The notes under the pieces were generated by a model. The model searched no databases and was not told where the DNA came from. It was given only the letters and a program-made list of their open reading frames with translations. Shown here one piece after another: positions 58,761-64,000 of a DNA stretch of 64,000 nucleotides. The stretch spans positions 54,307,841-54,371,840 of the forward strand of contig OZ024890.1 of the NCBI GenBank assembly GCA_964017195.1, read 5' to 3'. A program made the position numbers and the translations under genes. This DNA is from Siderastrea radians (Eukaryota; Cnidaria; Anthozoa; Scleractinia; Rhizangiidae). Numbering within the stretch: position 1 is the stretch's first letter; each line of letters opens with the position of its first letter.

Positions 58761-61700
58761 TTATGTAAGGCTAAACACAGCTAAGTTAGATCCTTTTAAT
58801 TGAGTCTGCCAGTCACGCATCACCATTCTTTCCAGGTATCTGACAAAATACCTGGTATTACCAGACAAGCTTGTTGCTATAATACCACCTCGAAGGCCAT
58901 GTGTGTGGCTTTCAAAAAGGGAAATGCTTCTTTGGTTGAAACACAGCAGCATTGATTTGTCTGGTGGTACAATGAGAACTGCAGCAAATTTTGGATGTTG
59001 GTTATGATACTGCGCAAGGAAGTCTTCCAGGTCTTGAGTGGAGACAAAACCCGTATCTACATCAATCTGGATTTTCTGAAACTCTTCATGATTCTGCTGT
59101 AGAACATTTTGGGCGTCAAGGTTGAGTTGTTGGGCTGGTAAATTGAAGGTGCTGTAAATGTGATTGCCTTTAAAGATCAATTGGCTATAGATTGGAATTG
59201 TCTGGTTGAGATCTTTTAGTTGGTTCGGAATTGGTAGTGTTCCTTCGAGAAAATGGCGTCCAGTTAGCAATGCAATGACTGTGCAGGCATTACTTCCACC
59301 CACTCTTCCACCAATGGTTGATTGTGAAAGGTAGTTTGGCAAGAGCCACTCACTTACATCGAAGTGTTGGTTTGCAACAACAGTTATACAGGTGCGTTGT
59401 ACAGGTGTAGTTGCTGAAGGGGTTGACTGAGGTTTATTTGCTGGCTGACGTTGATTTGCTTGTTGTTGTTGTTGTTGTCGTTGTACAGGTGCAGTCGCTG
59501 AAGGGGTTGACCGATGTTGATTTACTTCTTGTTGTTGTTGTTGGTGCCACTGGCAAGAACATTGAGATGAAATTGCACGGACTGTGCAGGTGTTATTTGG
59601 ACACAAATTACATTTAGTGACTGAACTGTTTGCTCTCTTATGTCCTCTGACAGGGTGATGACATTTGGTGCAATGTGGTGGTGCTTTGGATGCTGATGAA
59701 TTAGTATTTTGGGTTAGTTCTCGGCTAGTGTTAGAAGTGATACATGGTTGTTGTGGTGGATTTAGATTAGCAAGCTCATTGTTCAGTTGTTCAATTATGT
59801 TTTCAAATTCTTCTCTCTCCATTTCTCTCACACCATTACTACATGTGTCTTCATCGTGGGCATCATCTGTCACTGGTGCTGTTGTTTCATTGCTGTCATC
59901 CATGATAGATGAAGGGTGTAAAATGGCTTCCTTTGCAATTTGACCAAGCTCTTGTACTTTCTCTTGCAGGAAATCTTTGCAGAGTGGACAAGAAGTTGAC
60001 TCGTTAAGACATTTGCAGTGAAAGGAATGAAAGCAACCAGTCAGTATTTTCCAGGATTCATCAGGGCTAGAGATCTTACATTCTGGTAAGTCGCATTTCT
60101 TGGTTGGGTCAGGCTTGATATTGCAGTGGTAACCAAGAGGCAAAACAGTAGTCTTTGTAGGAATGTTAGAGCATATAGTAGGTAATGTTACATGACTTGG
60201 GTTACGTGTAGTTGCATTGTTTCTACTTGAAGAGAAAGAACTCTCTCCTGGGGCTTGAGCAATTTTTTTAAACATTAGAGAGAGTACTTGAGCACATTTA
60301 ACTTTGAGGAATTGAAGTTGACTGTGGGAAAAAGAAAACTGTTTAGGTGATGTGAAAAATGATCTGAAGTTAGACTGCTTTTCTTTAGATTGAAAGATAG
60401 CTTTTGCTTTTTTCCGTAATTGATCAGCAGTGTCAGAAGATTTTGTTTGTGCTCGCAAAATACTGTGTGTATTTTCAACTGGATATTCATCAAAGATGGT
60501 AATGTATTTACGAAGTAGTTCATAAAGATGAGGTGAATACTTTCCCCAGTGTAAACACATATTTATCCAGACTAGTGGGGTTTTGTTGTAATGACGTCGT
60601 CGTAGGCAAGTAAACATAATCCAGATTCTTATGATGGCTCGAAAGTACTCTGAAAAGTGGTTAAGTTTAAAAGAAATACTGTAAATAGAAAGGACCAGTG
60701 GTATATAGTTATCCAGTAGATTAAGAAGGGTGCCATATTGAACATCTTTAAATTGAGAGAATTTGTGCATGACAGTTCGTCGAATAAGTGTCCAGCCTCC
60801 ATAAACTATTTCTAAAATAAGACTCACCCTCCAGGGTTTAGGTTTATCTGCAAGTTTGCTGCTTGGGAAGATTGCCTGATATACTGATTTAAAAAAAGGA
60901 TGAAAAGAATTGACAATGTGTTCTCTACTGTTTAAGGAGATATGAAGAGGACCAATAGTTGGAACAATTGACAAAATGGATGGCTGTTGATTTGTACTCC
61001 CAGGAATTGTAGTGTGGATGTGACTGTCAGTGGGATATGAATATGAAGAGTGATCATCACAGATGCGGGGATGTTCCTGAAGAGCACTGGTCAACCCTGG
61101 AGCACAACTGCTAAACTTATTAAGACATTGGTATATGATTTGCCTGCAGTAGAATTGGCAGGGCCAATCACCAGGCTGAAGAAGAACAAACTTTCTCATG
61201 TATGCAGCTAAGCCTGTACTGAGTACTATGTCATATGCTGCCTCAAAGTCATGTATTGACTTCAGCCGCAACTCCACAAAGTCTAACAAGTGCAGATTGT
61301 CCATTTTCCTCATAGTCCTTACATTGTCACTTTCGCAATACTGATGTGTATTGATTCTCTGCCGTTGAAGATCAGGATCAAAAAATGCTTGTGTAAGCCA
61401 GTCGGGCATTTGAGAAGCATAAGTTTGACTTATATCGTGCATGCAAGAAGCAGATGTAATAACTCCTTGGCAAGATCCTATATCTATGCCATTTACGTCA
61501 TGGATGACATTTGCCTGTTCCAGACTTATTGCTGGGATGTTGAAAGCTTTAACTACCATTGTGCACATAGTCTTAGCCTCTGATGGCTTTTCGTTCAGTG
61601 GCCTCCTTTTTGAATGGACAGATGTGTAATCGTCGATCACTAGGACCAACAACCACTTGTGCTCTATTGCTTCTGTCACAAAATGTTCAAATGACTGGAA

Positions 61701-62095
61701 ATGTGTTTCTGCCATGGTTTGTATGATGTTGTTCACTGTTCTTCTAGCACAAGAATGCCCCATGATGTGCTCAGTTTCCATCCCTTCTTGGTTAACGTGA
61801 CTACTTCTTAGATATAATGCAAAATCAATTTGTAGGGGATTACATATTTGACTGAGACAATAGCACATATTGTAAATGACTGAAACAACTCTCTTTTTGT
61901 TAAGTTCTGTGCGGTCTGTTGATTGCCTTGGAGTTGTCATTGCAGCCAGGAGTGTATCAAATAGCTTTTTGGCACCAGCAGAAATACAAAACTCCCTGAA
62001 TTTGTCCGGATCATACACATTGCTTTCCTTTTTCTGTACCAGTTCATGGTAGATTTTGTCTTTCACCAAGGTAAGCTCTTCTTTCATGTCACATC
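58761..62095 (-). CDS. Transposon gene exon 3: core, RING and peptidase-like domains
   Basis: Acceptor TTTCCCATCTAG. The first two bases complete an Arg codon from exon 2, then CDMKEELTLVKDK. 3335 nt without a stop, ending at 58761-58763. The lack of damage over this length indicates recent coding constraint or recent insertion. Confidence 0.85.
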
Positions 62096-63849
62096 CTAGA
62101 TGGGAAATAAAATTTGTGGAGAAAACCAAAATCCTGGTTTTATAGAAAAGTGGTTTTATTTATACCTGGCTTACAATAACCTTCAACAATTAAACGACTG
62201 TAAGCAGATGTAGCTGTTTATACAAATCTTGTTATCACAGGTAATCATGTGTTAGAAAAAATAAACCAGCAGCGTGAAAAGTTGTGGCCACTGTTAATTC
62301 TGTAATGTAATGATAGCTGTCATGATTATTTCGTTTTGGCTATTAGAATGTTACTTTTGGATGGAGATAATTTTGTGAGAAACCAAGTTCATTGGTTGCT
62401 TTTTCTGATGTAGCCTTGAGAGGTGCAACCATTTGGGCATTGGGGCACTTTATACTTTCCATGAGGTAGTATTGCACTCTCAAAATGTGTGTTAATACTA
62501 TTATTATTACCATTCAGTTGCATCATAGGGCTCCTTGCCATTGTATAATAATGTGACTTTGTGGTTTAAATTTTTTCAAACCAGTTTTATTTTTATTTCC
62601 CTTTGTCTCATGTTCATTATCATAATCTGAGACAAAGAAAAAAATCAAACTAGTTTGAAAAATGTTAAACCAAACGTAATTTTAAACCACAACATAAATG
62701 CAATATGTCAAGAATTTACAGTTTCTTAAGACATTTGTCTAAACAAAGTTGATAAATGACATGAAACGCTGGTTTGCTTGGTTGGCCAGCCAGCCAACTG
62801 AATTACACTATATGAACTACCACCAATTCTGTGTCAATTTTTATCTTTGTCAAGTAAACAATGCAGCTGATGCAGGGAGAATGTTGATTGACTTTTGGAA
62901 AAAGTACTAACTGAACAAGGGGTTATTTTGTTTCAGTAAATATGTGTTTCTATCTTTGCTAAGTTATTCATATGTTAAAAAGTATCTTAAGGCAAGATTT
63001 TACTAGAAGGTGAATGATTGGAGCCCATTTAACCTGGAGACCGAAATCTAGGTCGGATTTCACTCTCTGATCTTGTGCGAGTGTTCCAAAAAAATCCCAA
63101 ACTGTGGACTGAATGAAAGCTGGAAAAAATTTTCCGGCTCTGTACTCTGAGTGATACCTTCGACTATAATTTATCAAGGAAGGAATAACGAAAGAAGTTT
63201 GTAAAATGACTTTATTTCGAAGTATTGCAAATCTACTTACTTTCTGATAAAATCTTTAAATTTTCTTCCATTTCTAAATACATTTGTTTCGGTAAAACTA
63301 CCATCTCTTCCATCTGCCTATCACTAGAAACACATTCTGCGCTGTCTGCCTTTGTACTGAATTTTTTTCTGGAAGCTCTTCGTCCTCTGTGGTTGAGATT
63401 CATGCCAACAAACTTTTCAAATAAACAAACAAAAGCTTTATGTTAACATTTTATTTTGAAGTGCAAAATTACGTAACATAAGCTCCAATAGGAGTAGTAT
63501 GTTTTCATGCAGAAACTTTAGGAGTACAGCAAGCAGTACAAACGTTTAATATTCTACTAACGTGATGAAATGTCTTGCCAGTCATTCTGTGCTCCTGTAC
63601 TGCTCGTCTGCAGCCTTCACAAATTTCCCTGTGGGTTGTTTCTTTCAAAACACCGGTGCCGAAACAAGATACAAAATCGTCGGCGTACGCGTCTGCATTT
63701 TGAAAATTACAGGGTTGAGACTTCCTGCCACAAATGACACAACCTTCTTTCGACCTTTTTAACACACACTTAACGTGAGGAACAATAAGCAAGGCAACAA
63801 GTTGAAGTACAACAAAAAGACATTTAACCGCAAAGCCGGCCATCTTCAT
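58761..63849 (-). CDS. Transposon-encoded 1264-aa protein: Cys-rich module, transposase-like core, RING-H2, cysteine-peptidase-like domain
   Basis: Three exons: 63562-63849, 63241-63412 and 58761-62095, with phases that join exactly. Residues 37-80 form a Cys cluster (CVIC to ICEGC). Residues 160-730 look like a transposase-type core, with candidate catalytic acids in VIDDYTSVH (308/309), KMDNLHL (419) and PVENTHSILRAQT (E694). Residues 821-859 form a RING-H2-like finger (CDLPEC, CFHSFHC, CPLC). Residues 962-1000 hold a second Cys/His cluster. Gln-rich linkers with two STPSATxPVQR copies lie near 1005-1054. The C-terminal 180 residues have GGSNACTVIAL (Cys1091) and LFESHTHG (His1217/1219), resembling a Cys/His peptidase active site. 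Similar multi-copy genes are common in cnidarian genomes as far as I recall. The first ATG gives a hydrophobic stretch (5-27) that may instead be the end of an intron, so the N-terminus is unsure. Functions are inferred from motifs only. Confidence 0.8.
62559..62692. mobile_element. Hairpin MITE in intron 2 of the transposon gene
   Basis: TTGTGGTTTAAA at 62559 is mirrored by TTTAAACCACAA ending at 62692. The arms continue through TTTTTCAAACYAGTTT and CTTTGTCTCA. About 134 bp, non-coding. Confidence 0.6.
63241..63412 (-). CDS. Transposon gene exon 2: basic/helical linker
   Basis: Acceptor TTTGAAAAG, donor GTAAGT, 172 nt, leaving one base. It encodes MNLNHRGRRASRKKF and a helix, MEEMVVLPKQMYLEMEENLK. 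Confidence 0.7.
63562..63849 (-). CDS. Transposon gene exon 1: Cys-rich N-terminal module
   Basis: 96 codons from ATG 63849 (a second ATG at 63843) to donor GTTAGT after TTTCATCAC, phase 0. The module includes EGCVICGRK and REICEGCRRAVQEHR, then TGKTFHH. The pyrimidine-rich start would also fit an intron end with AG near 63770. Confidence 0.65.
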
Positions 63850-63957
63850 GAAATTATTCTTCTGCCAAAACAAAAACAAAAAAATTGGCGGGAAACGGAC
63901 GCGTACGCGCAGAGCAGGCTCATTACAGCGGTTACTCCTATGGTAGAAATTTGCTAT

Positions 63958-63985
63958 GCACATGCGCAGACAAAATGCCCCTCTG
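63958..63985 (-). repeat. Right terminal inverted repeat
   Basis: Read inward on the minus strand: CAGAG, GGGCATTTTGTCTGCGCATG, TGC. It lies 108 bp upstream of the putative start codon and may include promoter sequence for the transposon gene. Confidence 0.85.
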
Positions 63986-63993
63986 TTGGAAAG
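63986..63993. repeat. Right 8-bp target-site duplication
   Basis: TTGGAAAG, immediately outside the right terminus and seven bases from the window end. Confidence 0.85.
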
Positions 63994-64000
63994 CAGGAGG

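Larger units (their letters stand above)
55725..63985. mobile_element. Complete 8.26-kb DNA transposon carrying a transposase-like/RING/peptidase-like gene
   Basis: The termini are inverted repeats: CAGAG then GGGCATTTTGTCTGCGCATG then (C/T)GC, at 55725-55757 and, reversed, at 63958-63985. The left copy has five extra bases (CACGC) after CAGAG. Both ends are flanked by the same 8 bp, TTGGAAAG. Inside, a minus-strand three-exon gene fills 58761-63849 and starts about 140 bp from the right tip. A small plus-strand ORF starts about 140 bp from the left tip, so the two would be convergent. TCCCGCCA-TTTT words follow each terminus. An 8-bp duplication with CAG ends suggests hAT, and P and KDZ/Zisupton-like elements also make 8-bp duplications. 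The transposase family itself was not identified with certainty. Confidence 0.85.

Overview
The window looks like nuclear DNA of an anthozoan cnidarian, most likely a stony coral. It has AT-rich intergenic sequence, short exons with GT-AG introns, animal-type genes, a protein-primed PolB element, a BEL/Pao retrotransposon and many short inverted-repeat DNA elements. The species cannot be named from the sequence alone. There are no rRNA genes, CRISPR arrays or bacterial-type operons.

Layout. (1) 1-1184 is the 3' part of a B-family DNA polymerase of Polinton/adintovirus type, entering from the left edge and followed by a perfect hairpin and a short tandem array. (2) 1456-8197 holds no recognisable gene but five palindromic MITE-like elements. 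(3) 8198-23486, minus strand, is a complete nine-exon gene. All nine exons join in phase into a 661-residue protein with three RRMs and a C-terminal dsRBD-like module; it belongs to the A1CF/RBM46/RBM47 family and is closest to A1CF. Its introns hold three large non-autonomous DNA elements and a tRNA-derived SINE. (4) 23487-33302 is intergenic, with a microsatellite and two decayed LINE fragments. (5) 33303-46687, minus strand, holds the last twelve exons (644 residues) of a long EF-hand protein resembling EFCAB6; its 5' exons lie outside the window. (6) 48083-55383 is a BEL/Pao LTR retrotransposon with one intact 2109-codon gag-pol ORF. Its two LTRs share 254 identical bases, but the 5' LTR lacks most of U3. 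(7) 55725-63985 is an 8.26-kb DNA transposon, complete by its ends: matching terminal inverted repeats flanked by an 8-bp target duplication, TTGGAAAG.

The transposon in (7) is the most interesting item. It carries a three-exon minus-strand gene encoding a 1264-residue protein. In order, this has a Cys-rich N-terminal module, a transposase-like core with conserved acidic residues, a RING-H2 finger, a second Cys/His cluster, Gln-rich linkers, and a C-terminal domain that looks like a cysteine peptidase. The exon phases join exactly, the gene starts about 140 bp inside the right terminus, and the reading frame is undamaged. That combination suggests a recently active element carrying its own ubiquitin- or SUMO-related chemistry. 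The superfamily is not settled: 8-bp duplications occur in hAT, P and KDZ/Zisupton-like elements.

All exon boundaries were set by reading splice sites, phase and family similarity by eye. No database search was run.
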